Source of the DNA: Lewinellaceae bacterium
GTDB lineage: Bacteria; Bacteroidota; Bacteroidia; Chitinophagales; Saprospiraceae
Length of the DNA stretch: 64,000 nt
Assembly (NCBI GenBank): GCA_020636215.1
Contig: JACJYG010000008.1
Coordinates: 103,501 to 167,500, forward strand
Direction of reading: 5' to 3'
The notes under the pieces are model-generated. The model was not told the origin of the DNA. It searched no databases and saw only the letters and a list, made by a program, of their open reading frames with translations. Positions 26,924 through 36,245 of the stretch are shown here, piece after piece (the stretch's first letter is position 1; each line of letters starts with the position of its first letter). A program made the position numbers and the translations under genes.

Positions 26924-28303
26924 ATGACTATCAAAAATATATTGTCTTTCATCCTGGTATTCGCTCTGCTGGGCCTTTCTGCCTGCAGCGACTTTGTGGA
27001 TGACTTTCAGGAGGACCCCAACAACGCGTCCGATGCGCCTATTGCAGCCGTGTTGAATGCGGCTTTCGTGGGTACTATCATCGCGCATGAAGGGGAAGAC
27101 GCCCGCCTGGCCTGCATGTGGTCCCGCCAATTTACCGGCGCTGACCGCCAATATGCCGCTTTGGAGGTTTATGGCGTCAACGCAGAAAACTTCGACTGGG
27201 ATAAGTATTACCTGGTCGCTGAGAACAGCAAGATCGTCATTGAAAAGTCTGCCGAAACAAATGACCGGCTGGCCAGTGGTATTGCCAAGACTTTGCAGGC
27301 ACATTCATACGGAATGGTAGCTTCCATGTGGGGTGATATTCCATTCCGTGAAGCCAATGACTTCCTGAACTTCCCTGACCCGAACTACGACCCGCAGGCT
27401 CAGGTGTACAGCGATGTCCAGGCATTACTGGATGGCGCCTTAACGGACCTCAATGGTGCCACCGGTGGCGCCGTAGCCGGCACCGACTTTTACTTCGGCG
27501 GCAATCCGGTCAAATGGTCACAAGTGGCTTCGACACTGAAAGCCCGTTATGCATTACACCTCGGTGATTATGCCACGGCTATCAGCGCGGCTGAGAAAGG
27601 GGTTATGTCGTCTGCCGATGATTGGATCATCCCGCACACCACAGGCGCTTACAACCAGGACCAGAACATTTACTATTCCTTCGGCCAGTCAGACCGTGAA
27701 GGCTACATGACTGCCGCCAACGCTTACCTGCCCGCCATCCTGGATCCGGCCAATGCCGCCTACCGCGGTAACGCCAAAACGGATGAGGCAGCCCGCTTTG
27801 CAGCTGCTTTTACGGGAGGCGAAGGGACCTACGACCTGAACTACGACGGGATGTGGTCCGCTACTTCTCCATTCCCGCTGGTGACGGCTATTGAGAATCA
27901 ATTGATTCTGGCTGAAGCCAAATGGCGCGGCAACAGCGATCCGGATGCGGCCTTGACGCACCTCAACAATGCCCGTGCTATCCTGGCTGCTCAATTCCCG
28001 GCTGGTAAGTATGAGGCCTACACCCTGGCGGACTTCGATACAGGTGGCATCGCCGCCCGGCAGGGCCTGTCGCGCAACGACGCCCTGCTATACGAGATCC
28101 TCGAGGAGAAATACGTTTCTCTCATGGGCCAGATGGAGGTGTTCAATGATGTTCGCCGGACGGATAACTTCCTCGGCCTTCCACCAACATCGGGCAGCCA
28201 GTTGCCGCAGCGTTTTCTGTACCCGCAGTCAGAGCTCGACGCCAATGTCAATGCACCGGACCCGATCCCTGGCGTGTTTGAGGAAACGCCGATCAATAAG
28301 TAA
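26924..28303 (+). CDS. SusD/RagB-family nutrient-binding outer-membrane lipoprotein
   Basis: The 459-residue surface lid of the SusCD importer. The lipoprotein signal ends at LSAC (Cys about 21), so the mature protein is lipid-anchored. It resembles the SusD-like_2 group: FVDDFQEDPNNAS at the start, a helical body with tetratricopeptide-like segments, and LILAEAKWRGNSDPDAALTHLNNAR (about 328-352, seen in part), typical of the fold. I start at the ATG at 26924; an upstream TTG adds four residues ahead of the signal. It follows susC closely and is probably on the same transcript. Hairpins downstream (28332-28353 and 28439-28471) may limit read-through. Confidence 0.94.
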   Translation: MTIKNILSFILVFALLGLSACSDFVDDFQEDPNNASDAPIAAVLNAAFVGTIIAHEGEDARLACMWSRQFTGADRQYAALEVYGVNAENFDWDKYYLVAENSKIVIEKSAETNDRLASGIAKTLQAHSYGMVASMWGDIPFREANDFLNFPDPNYDPQAQVYSDVQALLDGALTDLNGATGGAVAGTDFYFGGNPVKWSQVASTLKARYALHLGDYATAISAAEKGVMSSADDWIIPHTTGAYNQDQNIYYSFGQSDREGYMTAANAYLPAILDPANAAYRGNAKTDEAARFAAAFTGGEGTYDLNYDGMWSATSPFPLVTAIENQLILAEAKWRGNSDPDAALTHLNNARAILAAQFPAGKYEAYTLADFDTGGIAARQGLSRNDALLYEILEEKYVSLMGQMEVFNDVRRTDNFLGLPPTSGSQLPQRFLYPQSELDANVNAPDPIPGVFEETPINK

Positions 28304-28331
28304 TGTTTGATGCGGTTTTTCCCTGGGCCTG

Positions 28332-28353
28332 GCCCGGGATTTTGTGCCCGGGC
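28332..28353. repeat. GC-rich hairpin after susD
   Basis: Stem GCCCGGG/CCCGGGC (28332-28338 with 28347-28353), with an 8-base AT-rich loop, 29 bases after the susD stop. No U-run follows, so it is a weak terminator or an mRNA-stability element. Confidence 0.55.
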
Positions 28354-28438
28354 TTTGGCTCGGGAGCAGAACAACCACAGAAACACTGCTGAGAGCGGAA
28401 AAACAAACGTTCCTCCCGATTTTTCAGGATGACGTGAC

Positions 28439-28471
28439 AAGAGCCTGCCCGGATTTTTCGGGTGGGCTCTT
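28439..28471. repeat. 13-bp hairpin before the small secreted-protein gene
   Basis: AAGAGCCTGCCCG pairs with CGGGTGGGCTCTT (28439-28451 with 28459-28471) through 11 Watson-Crick and two G-T pairs, with a 7-base loop of GATTTTT. It ends 22 bases before the next start codon. It could lower expression of the gene downstream of susCD or act as a processing site. Confidence 0.6.
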
Positions 28472-28493
28472 GCCACTAAAAAATGTCTTAATC

Positions 28494-29207
28494 ATGATTT
28501 TTCGCACCTTTTTTTCCTTTGCGCTTTGCTTGTTTTTCCTGAACAGCACCGCCCAGCTCGACTCGCTCGAACATTTCACCCATAGGGGGTTGAACAACGC
28601 CAATTATTTTGCGGAGGACTCCTACATCTCCCGTGGATCAGCAGCAAAAAAGGTGGAAGGAAATCTTTTCCTCAATGAGCAATGGCAGGAGGCCAGGGTC
28701 CTGACGCCGGGAAATGAGGTGATTGTTACTAAGGGGCGATACCGGATATTTGATGATGAGATGCAGGTGCTGAACGCTGAAAACGAAGTACTGGCGCTCT
28801 ATCCGGCTAAGGTCAGGGCTATTGCTATTGGGGAACAAGTTTTCATTCCACTCCAATTCCGAAGCCCGGAAGGAAAAAATACCGTAGGCTTTTTTCAACT
28901 CCTGGTGGAAGGCGAGATGGACTTATTATTACGCCGGAACATGGAACTGGTCAAAAGTGATTACAACCCCGCTCTCAATATTGGAGACCGGAACGACCAT
29001 CTGGAAATACAGGAAACCTACTACTACCGCTATCAGGATGGGAACCCTCAATTATTGCGTCAAAGTAAAAGCGGAGTACTTAAAGCCTTGGGCCGCCGCA
29101 AAAAGGCTGTAGCTTCTTTCGCCAAAGAGAATCAGCTGGGCGCCCGAAAACAGGAAGACCTTATCGCCCTTTTCCAGTTTTATAACCGCCAGGAAGCGGA
29201 ACAATAG
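28494..29207 (+). CDS. Secreted protein of unknown function
   Basis: A 237-residue protein with a signal peptide (about 1-21, MIFRTFFSFALCLFFLNSTAQ) and no lipobox, so probably periplasmic or exported. The mature part has a beta-rich N-terminal half (e.g. YRIFDDEMQVLNAENEV) and a basic, helical C-terminal end (LKALGRRKKAVASFAKENQLG). I do not recognise the family. It may belong to a Bacteroidota group of short secreted proteins with no assigned role. The frame is open further upstream, but I start at the ATG that opens the signal peptide. It follows the SusCD genes after two hairpins, so partial cotranscription is possible. Confidence 0.75.
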   Translation: MIFRTFFSFALCLFFLNSTAQLDSLEHFTHRGLNNANYFAEDSYISRGSAAKKVEGNLFLNEQWQEARVLTPGNEVIVTKGRYRIFDDEMQVLNAENEVLALYPAKVRAIAIGEQVFIPLQFRSPEGKNTVGFFQLLVEGEMDLLLRRNMELVKSDYNPALNIGDRNDHLEIQETYYYRYQDGNPQLLRQSKSGVLKALGRRKKAVASFAKENQLGARKQEDLIALFQFYNRQEAEQ

Positions 29208-29255
29208 GAGGTTGGATAACTGTTAACCTACCATGCATGGCCGACCACGAACTGA

Positions 29256-29894
29256 TCACAACCGATACCCCACCCTCAACTGCAAATAATAGGAACGCAA
29301 CTGCCGGATGTCGGGCTCCTGGCGTTGTAACAAAGGCGTGAGCCCCAGCACATGCCGCAGGCTGATATGCGCTTTTGGAAAAGGGTAAAAAGAAAAACCG
29401 ACGACCCAACTTAATTCATTGCGCTGGAAGTTATCCTGCTGTGCACCGATCGTAAAGGCTTCTTCCGAAGATGGTTTTTTGAATCCTTCTTTTACTTTGG
29501 ATTCCAACAGGCGCGCGTATTGGACCCCCGATTGCAAGTGAAGGAAATAGTGCCCGTCCCAGTTTTCCAGCAATTTGTAATCCAGCAGAAATGGCGTTTC
29601 GACATATTGAAGCCGAACATTAGCAAAATAGTCGGCCTTTTCTTTCTCGTTAGCTCCGGCCCGGGCGCCCCGTTGGCTGTATAATAGCTCGAGCTTGAAA
29701 TCCAGCCGATTGGAAAGTTGAGCAATACCTTGTAGCCCACCCACGATTCCAAACTGTCGGTAGCCAAACTGGTCGTCGCCATCGATCTGGGAGGCATTTA
29801 TTCCTAAAACTGCTCCGGCGCTGAAGCGCTGGCTGCAAAGGGTCAACGGAAGAAGCGCCATCTGGAGGAAAAGAAGGCATGCAAACCTGGCCAT
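29256..29894 (-). CDS. Small outer-membrane beta-barrel protein (OMP_b-brl_2/PorT type)
   Basis: A 212-residue outer-membrane protein with a signal peptide (about 1-21, ending LCSQ) and an eight-strand-like barrel. The first strand GAVLGINASQIDGDD and the glycine-rich GIVGGLQGIAQLS segment match the PF13568-type pattern common in Bacteroidota. The C-terminus, YLQLRVGYRL, ends with a barrel-like strand. The role is unknown; relatives are often linked to cell-surface integrity or secretion. It is convergent with the secreted protein gene. The decayed gene at 29650-30288 overlaps its 5' part in another frame. Confidence 0.85.
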   Translation of the reverse strand: MARFACLLFLQMALLPLTLCSQRFSAGAVLGINASQIDGDDQFGYRQFGIVGGLQGIAQLSNRLDFKLELLYSQRGARAGANEKEKADYFANVRLQYVETPFLLDYKLLENWDGHYFLHLQSGVQYARLLESKVKEGFKKPSSEEAFTIGAQQDNFQRNELSWVVGFSFYPFPKAHISLRHVLGLTPLLQRQEPDIRQLRSYYLQLRVGYRL

Positions 29895-30288
29895 GGTTGT
29901 TGTTTTTAGTCGGATGAATTGCTGCTAAAGGCAGCTTGTTTGCCCTCCTGAAAATAAGGATTTTTTCTGATTCTTGAGCAAGGAGAATTTGTGGGCAGGT
30001 ATTTTGAAAGGACGCGGATAGCACAGCATACCTAACACTACCTATGGTCGCAATGTAGCCCTGATACGCTTCAGTCGGCGGAATGATGACCCCTTCATTT
30101 TGCAGAATGATGGTATCTAGAGTGGCGTTATGGGCGTACAGCACCCCTATATTGCCGGTTGTCTGCCCGGTGCTAACCACTCGAAATTCCATGCCCGGAT
30201 GCGCTTCGGCAAATTTTTGCTGGGCAGATAGCCCGGAGAGGAGTCCCACACTCAGTATTAAAAGGGAAAACAACCGCAAACACGCCAT
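29650..30288 (-). pseudogene. Truncated secreted-protein gene
   Basis: From the ATG at 30288 there is a good signal peptide (MACLRLFSLLILSVGLLSGLSAQQ in two parts: MACLRLFSLLILSVG and LLSGLSAQQ). About 55 residues of normal-looking protein follow, including EFRVVSTGQTTGNIG and IPPTEAYQGY. After roughly residue 80 the sequence loses protein character. The frame then runs 245 bases into the next gene in a different frame. The conserved-looking part resembles the start of Bacteroidota secreted proteins with a longer C-terminal domain. I read it as a gene truncated or frameshifted at its 3' end. An ATG at 30324 is also possible. Confidence 0.5.
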
Positions 30289-30490
30289 TTGCCCCCCTTG
30301 GAACGGACTAACTTTTGTTCTCATGGTGGCCCTGTTTTTGGTTTGGAAAACAGGCAACTTCTGCACATGGCCAACCGGTTGGTTAAAAAGGCGCAATGAA
30401 AGGGCAAACTTCCATGGAGAAGATATTATCTGACAGGCAGGAATTCAATGATAAAAGTCAGCCGCAGGCAAATTGGGAAGTGAGCCTGAT

Positions 30491-30550
30491 AGGGTGTCAT
30501 GGTTTCACCGTTTTCCATTTCAATGAAACACCGTGAAACCATGACACCCT
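30491..30550. repeat. 18-bp perfect inverted repeat
   Basis: AGGGTGTCATGGTTTCAC (30491-30508) pairs perfectly with 30533-30550, with a 24-base spacer that includes a small internal TTTCA/TGAAA symmetry. It ends 7 bases before the stop of the - strand 1040-residue gene. No T-run follows on either strand, so it is not a textbook terminator. Confidence 0.85.
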
Positions 30551-30557
30551 GAACTCG

Positions 30558-33500
30558 CTACCAGGCCGGAATAATATTCAGGCCAAAAGTACCCTGGCCA
30601 AGTTCCAATCCCTTATCCGTTTTAAGGGGGAAGGCATAATAGGGTTCCAGTATCATAGCGCCAAACAGGTTGACCCGCATGGATACCCCCGTGCTGAATA
30701 TGGGCTTGGCCTTGAAATAATCAACCAATGGCTGCCCTGTTGTGGGATCTATGATAGGATTGCCTTCGCTGTCGAGCCGGTAAATCGCACCGTTAAACTG
30801 ATCAAAAGAGTGCCAGGCGACACCGGCATCTGCAAAGAGCGCCAGCTCGGTGAAAAACACTCCCGATTTAATCAATGCCAAGCGCTCCGGGCCCGTGAAG
30901 GGTATCCTTACCTCAAAGTTCGACACCAGGATCTTGCTGCCGAATAACTCATCAAAGTCCCGCCCGTTTTTCTCCAGGAATTTGCCGGCGCTACCGGTAT
31001 TGTAACCCCGTACATACCAGGAACTTCCTATAAACATGGGGTAGAGATCATTACTGCCTGCCCCGTAACGCCCGTAGTGCAGCGCGCGGAAAGCCAGGCC
31101 GAAAGGCCGGAAGAATTCGTATTTTCGATAGTCGGCAGTGAAGGCTGTGAAATTGTATTCGCCGAAATACTGATCAACACCCAGCCGGAAACGGCTTCCT
31201 GACAGCGGCCCCACTACTCCGAAAGAGGCCTTGTCGCCTACCAGGGCCGCCCCGGTATTCCAAAGGTTAAACCCTCTGGGGCTATCCAGTTTTTCCTTTT
31301 CCTGGCCGATGAGGTTGCCGATATAAGTCCCATCCGTTTCATAATAGTTGACGTACTGGTCAAGACGAGAACTGTAGCGGCTGTAGGTTGCGTTCCCTTC
31401 CACTCGCAGGATAGTGGAGAAGGGATAATAGGCAAAAGCGCTGATCCGGTCCTCGAAAATGCGTTGCACGTAAAAAGTATCGGCGAGTGACAGATAGGTT
31501 CCGTCACCTATCTGAATCGGCTCGAATCCCGTACCACCAAATGTAAAGCTGCGGAAAGGGATATGCGAAAGGGATCCCCCCCAGTTGATACGATTATCCC
31601 GATTGATGTAGGCAGCGGCTCCCCCAAAGTCGGTAATTTCTCCATTCAGTGCAAGGCTGGCAAAAACCTGATTGCTGCCAAGCATGTCGCTGAACAACAT
31701 ATCGACCCCGCCGGCCACGCCGGTTTGTGTACCGAAGGTATTGCTGGTTCCTACGCCAACACCGGCGCTCCCGCCAATGTAATCAAGTTGAAATTTTGGC
31801 TTGTAGGGCACCATGGTAAGACTGGAGTCGGCGACATCGGCAGTAGGGCTGGTTTCCCGAAGTTGCTGGTCGACGAGGGCAGAGGCTTGTGGATTTACCC
31901 GTGGCAGGGTGGCGGCTGCAAAGTCGACGGCATTGGGGTCAACTTCCTTGTGGAGAAAATCCTGAGGGCTGGCCCGGTAGATGTTGTACTTGTTCTTTGA
32001 GAAGTAAGTGTACAACAATTTATCGCGCCGACGGTCAATGCTGATGGCCGGGGCGTAGGGGGTAATACCGCTCACGCCCGTAAGCAGGTCGGTCAGTTGA
32101 TAAACTTTTCCAGTGGCAGGTTCATATTGATACAGGTTGCGGAAGCCATCCCGGTTGGAGAGAAATATGATGTTGCCGGCCGTATCCAAAACGGGGTTGA
32201 GGTTGTCGGCCCCCGGGAAAATATCGATATTTTCTACCTGACGGCTGGCAAGGTCCATTTTAGCGAGGTTGAACACCCATTTGCCATTGGTTCTGCCTCG
32301 CTCGCGGCTCAACTGGTCTGTTGAGAACACGAGGTAGCTGCCATCAACCGCCCAATGGGGGTGCATTTCAGAGTTGGCGTCGTTCGTCAGTTGTTCGACG
32401 GCGCCGGTGCGGATATTGACGGCATAGAGGTCCGTCTGTCCTTCCACCAACCCAGTCACCACAATGGTTTTGCCATCGGGCGACCAGGCGGGGTTACTAA
32501 ACGCCTGCACCCCTTTGATGGGTAATTCTTTGAGGGTTTTGCCCGACTCCACATCATTAATGACCAGAATATTGCGCCCTTTGCTGAAGGCCGTAAAGGC
32601 GAATTGTTTGCTATCGGGCGACCAGGAGCCGGCAGATTCGATATAGTCGAGATCATCAATATCGCCACCTTTCCGGCTGCTGGCCTCTTTGCGGATGATC
32701 TTACCGGTACGGGCATCGGCCAGAAAGAGGTCGATGGAGAAAAGGTCCTTTTCCGACAGGAAGATCACGTATCGGCCGTTGGGGCTGATCTGCGGGGCAA
32801 TATTGATTTCGCCCGAATTTTCTTTGGTGATCAGTTCCTTGCCCACCAGGCGGTCTTCTGTGGCATTCAGATATTGGCCAAAGTGCCTTTTCAGAGCCTG
32901 TTCCCAGAGCGTGGACAAGTTTTTACTGCTCATGCCCAACTCCTTGGTGCAAGCCATTTCAAAACCGTATTTTGCGGTAGCAACAAAGAAAGGTTCGATG
33001 ATTTCATCCCCCTTCAGCCCGGTCAGAAAGGCCCAGAAGGCCTGTCCGTAGCGATAAGGGAAATATTTGGGATTTTGCAGGTCTTTAAGACTGGGCACAT
33101 CGTCATTCAATACGGCATCGCGCATCCACATGGCAGTGTGGGCATCGACGCTGCCAATGGACAGGTATTCCGCCAGGCCTTCTACCATCCAAAGGGGCAG
33201 GTTTCCCAGGCTCTGAAGGGATGTGGAGTCGCCATTGATAATGAGGTTGTACTGGAAGGCGTGCACCAACTCATGGCCCAACACGTGATTAGTCTGTTGG
33301 TTTGACATAGCAAAGGGCAATACGACCCTGTTTTTAAGGGCTTCCGTTACCCCCCCGGTTCCCACACCAACCGCGCCCATTATGGCGTTGGTCTGCTGAA
33401 AATCTGCGTGATCGTCGTACAATACGATAGGATTTCGGCCTTTGATAGTGTCATCCAGGATGCGTTGGTGTAGAAGGTACCATTGTTCGGCTTCTTTGGT

Positions 33501-33680
33501 AAATTCCTCCAGCCGCTCTGGGTTATTCAGGTATTGATAGATCTCGAAGTGGGGAGATTGGTAAACTTTGAAGTCGAAGGATTCATAATTGGCTTTATTG
33601 CGCCCGAAATACTGGGCCTGCAGACTGGTAACACCCAATACCGAAAGCAAGAGCCAGAAGGTCAGGATTTTGGTTTTCAT
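30558..33680 (-). CDS. Surface gluzincin-type metalloprotease with beta-propeller and beta-barrel
   Basis: A 1040-residue exported protein with three parts. After a signal peptide (about 1-23) comes a peptidase-MA-like domain (about 30-285) with the zinc motif HELVH (His136, Glu137, His140) and probable third ligand Glu167 in WMVEGLAEY. Next is a TolB/WD40-like beta-propeller (about 290-600) with PD40 repeats such as PQISPNGRYVIF, GSWSPDSKQFAF and PAWSPDGKTIVV. The C-terminal region (about 640-1040) looks like an Omp85/surface-antigen barrel and ends in FGLNIIPAW. This places a protease and propeller on the cell surface or in the periplasm, attached to a barrel. The substrate is unknown. Confidence 0.85.
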   Translation of the reverse strand: MKTKILTFWLLLSVLGVTSLQAQYFGRNKANYESFDFKVYQSPHFEIYQYLNNPERLEEFTKEAEQWYLLHQRILDDTIKGRNPIVLYDDHADFQQTNAIMGAVGVGTGGVTEALKNRVVLPFAMSNQQTNHVLGHELVHAFQYNLIINGDSTSLQSLGNLPLWMVEGLAEYLSIGSVDAHTAMWMRDAVLNDDVPSLKDLQNPKYFPYRYGQAFWAFLTGLKGDEIIEPFFVATAKYGFEMACTKELGMSSKNLSTLWEQALKRHFGQYLNATEDRLVGKELITKENSGEINIAPQISPNGRYVIFLSEKDLFSIDLFLADARTGKIIRKEASSRKGGDIDDLDYIESAGSWSPDSKQFAFTAFSKGRNILVINDVESGKTLKELPIKGVQAFSNPAWSPDGKTIVVTGLVEGQTDLYAVNIRTGAVEQLTNDANSEMHPHWAVDGSYLVFSTDQLSRERGRTNGKWVFNLAKMDLASRQVENIDIFPGADNLNPVLDTAGNIIFLSNRDGFRNLYQYEPATGKVYQLTDLLTGVSGITPYAPAISIDRRRDKLLYTYFSKNKYNIYRASPQDFLHKEVDPNAVDFAAATLPRVNPQASALVDQQLRETSPTADVADSSLTMVPYKPKFQLDYIGGSAGVGVGTSNTFGTQTGVAGGVDMLFSDMLGSNQVFASLALNGEITDFGGAAAYINRDNRINWGGSLSHIPFRSFTFGGTGFEPIQIGDGTYLSLADTFYVQRIFEDRISAFAYYPFSTILRVEGNATYSRYSSRLDQYVNYYETDGTYIGNLIGQEKEKLDSPRGFNLWNTGAALVGDKASFGVVGPLSGSRFRLGVDQYFGEYNFTAFTADYRKYEFFRPFGLAFRALHYGRYGAGSNDLYPMFIGSSWYVRGYNTGSAGKFLEKNGRDFDELFGSKILVSNFEVRIPFTGPERLALIKSGVFFTELALFADAGVAWHSFDQFNGAIYRLDSEGNPIIDPTTGQPLVDYFKAKPIFSTGVSMRVNLFGAMILEPYYAFPLKTDKGLELGQGTFGLNIIPAW

Positions 33681-33918
33681 AGTTTCTTTTTATTTTGGAT
33701 ATGGAGATAGCGAAAGCATAAATAACTAGCCTTCAATACTTTTAACACTTGTAAAAAGCCCAAAGGTCGTTTGCCGATATACTTTCTCCGTTAAATTTTC
33801 CTTAAACTATTTTTTTAGCATAAACTGCCGAAAAATAAGGGGTTACACCCAACCCTGCCGAAAAATCGGGCCGTCTGTTCTATCTTTTGGGCATTTTTAT
33901 ACTCACAAAAAAAACGGT
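33681..33918. other. Divergent intergenic region of two secreted peptidase genes
   Basis: AT-rich, 238 bases, between the metalloprotease (-) and the M14 peptidase (+). A near-consensus -7 box is visible upstream of the M14 gene (TATCTTTTG, one base too long). Nothing else stands out. Confidence 0.35.
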
Positions 33919-35703
33919 ATGAAAACTTGGTTTACCTTCTTCGCACTAGCCCTGCTTTTGAACCTCAATCCAACGGAAACAATGGCGCAGTTATCCAAAT
34001 TGATCCTGCCTTTCGAACAGGATAACAATACCACTTCTACTTACTTTCAGGCCATAGATTTTTATCAGGCTCTGGCAGCTCAATTTCCACAGCAACTTGA
34101 GCTGAGGGAAATTGGCCAAACGGACAGCGGCCTTCCACTTCATTTGCTTATTCTATCTACGAGTAAAACCTTCGATCCGGATTCCGCCCGGGCGGCCGGC
34201 AAGCAGATCCTGTTCATCAATAATGCCATTCACCCCGGCGAGCCTTGCGGGGTAGACGCCAGCATGATGCTGCTGCGCGACCTGCTGCTGGACAAAGAAC
34301 GGCAGGCTCAGCTCGAGCGCCTCATCATTGTAGTCGTGCCCTTCTACAACATTGGCGGAGGGCTCAACCGGGGTAGCTTCAGCCGCGCCAACCAGAACGG
34401 GCCCCAAGCTTATGGCTTTCGCGGCAACGCCCGAAACCTCGACCTCAACCGCGACTTTGTAAAGTGTGATTCGCACAACGCCCGCGCTTTCAATCAGGCC
34501 TTCGCCCGTTGGCAACCCGATGTTTTTATCGATACTCATACTTCCAACGGCGCCGACTACCAATACACCATGACACTCATCCCTACTCAAAGCGATAAAC
34601 TGGATCCGCAGCTCTCGGAATACCTTGACGGCCGCCTCCTACCACGACTTTATAAGGATATGAAAGCGGCAGGTTGGGAAATGACCCCATACGTCAACGC
34701 CCGGGAAACTCCTGACGAGGGGATTGCCGCCTTTCTGGACCTGCCGCGCTATTCCTCCGGATATGCCGCTTTGCACAATACCATCGGCTTCATGCCCGAA
34801 ACGCATATGTTGAAGCCTTATGCCGACCGGGTGCGCAGCACTTACGCCTTTATCGATTGTGTGATTCGCGCCATGCAGGAAGATCAGGCAGCACTACAGC
34901 AGGCGCGCCAGCAGGCCCGTGACAACACTTTGTCCAAAGACACATTCAATATTAAATGGTCGCTGGACCCTTCTCAAGCCGATACAATTCTATTTAAAGG
35001 ATACGAAGCAAAATACAAGCCCAGCGAAGTATCCGGCCTCAGCCGGCTTTATTACGACCGCAGTGCTCCTTACGAAAAAGATATTCCTTACTACCGAACT
35101 TATAAAACGACCACCCGGGTACGAAAGCCGATGGCTTACCTCATCCCTCAGGCTTATACAGAGGTGGTGGAACGCCTGCAATGGAATGGTGTGAAGATGA
35201 AACGCCTGACAGAAGATGTAGAAATCGACCTCGATTTTTACTACATCGATGCGTATGAGACGGTGGAGTCCCCCTATGAGGGGCACTACCTGCACTTCGG
35301 CGTCAAAACGAATACCAAACACCTTAGGCGCCTGTTCCGGAAAGGAGATTTTGTGGTTTATACCGATCAACCGGCCAATCGCTACATTGTGGAAACCCTG
35401 GAGCCCGAGGCCCCGGATTCTTTCTTCGCCTGGAATTTCTTCGATGGCATCCTGATGCAGAAAGAATATTATTCCGCTTATGTATTTGAAGGCCTGGCAG
35501 CAGAATTATTGCGTGATGACCCTGAATTACAGGTGAAACTGGAGCAAAAACGGCAGGCAGACGAAAAGTTCGCTCAGTCAGCACGGGCGCAGCTCAATTT
35601 CATCTATGAAAACTCACCTTACTACGAACCAACTTACCGCCTCTATCCTGTAGGACGGCTGATGGAGCCCGTGGATTTGCCCGAAGAGGAGGGGGATTAT
35701 TAG
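33919..35703 (+). CDS. M14-family zinc carboxypeptidase
   Basis: An exported peptidase of 594 residues with a signal peptide (about 1-23, ending TMAQ). The M14 zinc site is visible: His105 and Glu108 in HPGEPCG, then DLNRDF (175-180) and His207 in DTHTSNGADY. The segment ETHMLKPYADRV further on may carry the catalytic Glu. A C-terminal region of about 200 residues is beta-rich and probably an accessory domain. It removes C-terminal residues or cleaves peptides or peptidoglycan-type amides. It is divergent from the surface metalloprotease gene, and both may serve protein degradation. Confidence 0.92.
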   Translation: MKTWFTFFALALLLNLNPTETMAQLSKLILPFEQDNNTTSTYFQAIDFYQALAAQFPQQLELREIGQTDSGLPLHLLILSTSKTFDPDSARAAGKQILFINNAIHPGEPCGVDASMMLLRDLLLDKERQAQLERLIIVVVPFYNIGGGLNRGSFSRANQNGPQAYGFRGNARNLDLNRDFVKCDSHNARAFNQAFARWQPDVFIDTHTSNGADYQYTMTLIPTQSDKLDPQLSEYLDGRLLPRLYKDMKAAGWEMTPYVNARETPDEGIAAFLDLPRYSSGYAALHNTIGFMPETHMLKPYADRVRSTYAFIDCVIRAMQEDQAALQQARQQARDNTLSKDTFNIKWSLDPSQADTILFKGYEAKYKPSEVSGLSRLYYDRSAPYEKDIPYYRTYKTTTRVRKPMAYLIPQAYTEVVERLQWNGVKMKRLTEDVEIDLDFYYIDAYETVESPYEGHYLHFGVKTNTKHLRRLFRKGDFVVYTDQPANRYIVETLEPEAPDSFFAWNFFDGILMQKEYYSAYVFEGLAAELLRDDPELQVKLEQKRQADEKFAQSARAQLNFIYENSPYYEPTYRLYPVGRLMEPVDLPEEEGDY

Positions 35704-35828
35704 AGCGTGTTCAAGTGTTTGTGTATTTGAGTGTTCAAGCACCCCGAAACCTCAATAAAATCAAGGCTTATCCTGCCCAGGCTCGGGATTTGACACATTT
35801 ATTTGAACAGTCTCGATTATTAGAGCCC

Positions 35829-36245
35829 CTAAGGATGAGCAGCCACCCAAACCGCTCCGTCTTCAAAAATTTCCTTTTTCCAGATGGGCACCGTTTGTTT
35901 CAGGGTGTCAATAGCGTACTGGCAAGCTTCGAAAGAGGCCTGCCGATGCGGCGTGGAAACGGCAATGATGACGGCAATTTCTCCTGGCTCCAGCACTCCG
36001 ATGCGATGGTGGAAGGATACCTTCTCCGCCGGCCAGCGTTGCTTCACCTGTTCTGCGATCTTGCGCATTTCGGAAACGGCCATAGGTTCATAGGCTTCGA
36101 ATTCCAGGCGCACTACGGATTTTTCTTGGGTATGGTTCCGCACCGTACCGATGAACACATCGATCCCTCCGGCGCTGGGGCTTGCAACGAAGTCGATGCA
36201 GTTCTGTGGCAGTAGGGGCGTGTGAAGCAGTTGAATATCTATCAT
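35829..36245 (-). CDS. moaE: Molybdopterin synthase catalytic subunit
   Basis: The 138-residue large subunit of molybdopterin synthase, which converts precursor Z to molybdopterin using the thiocarboxylated MoaD tail. Family features are GGIDVFIGTVRNHT (about 26-39), FEAYEPMA and VPIWKKEIFEDGAVWV, the last carrying the catalytic Lys pair near the C-terminus. It stands alone: no other moa gene is in the window. It is convergent with the M14 peptidase gene and divergent from the phosphatase gene. It implies that the organism makes molybdenum cofactor. Confidence 0.94.
   Translation of the reverse strand: MIDIQLLHTPLLPQNCIDFVASPSAGGIDVFIGTVRNHTQEKSVVRLEFEAYEPMAVSEMRKIAEQVKQRWPAEKVSFHHRIGVLEPGEIAVIIAVSTPHRQASFEACQYAIDTLKQTVPIWKKEIFEDGAVWVAAHP

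Noticed and set aside
35704..35760. Degenerate GTGTTCAAG direct repeat after the M14 gene
   Set aside because: It has only two copies with no symmetric or mobile-element features, so chance or low-complexity sequence is enough.
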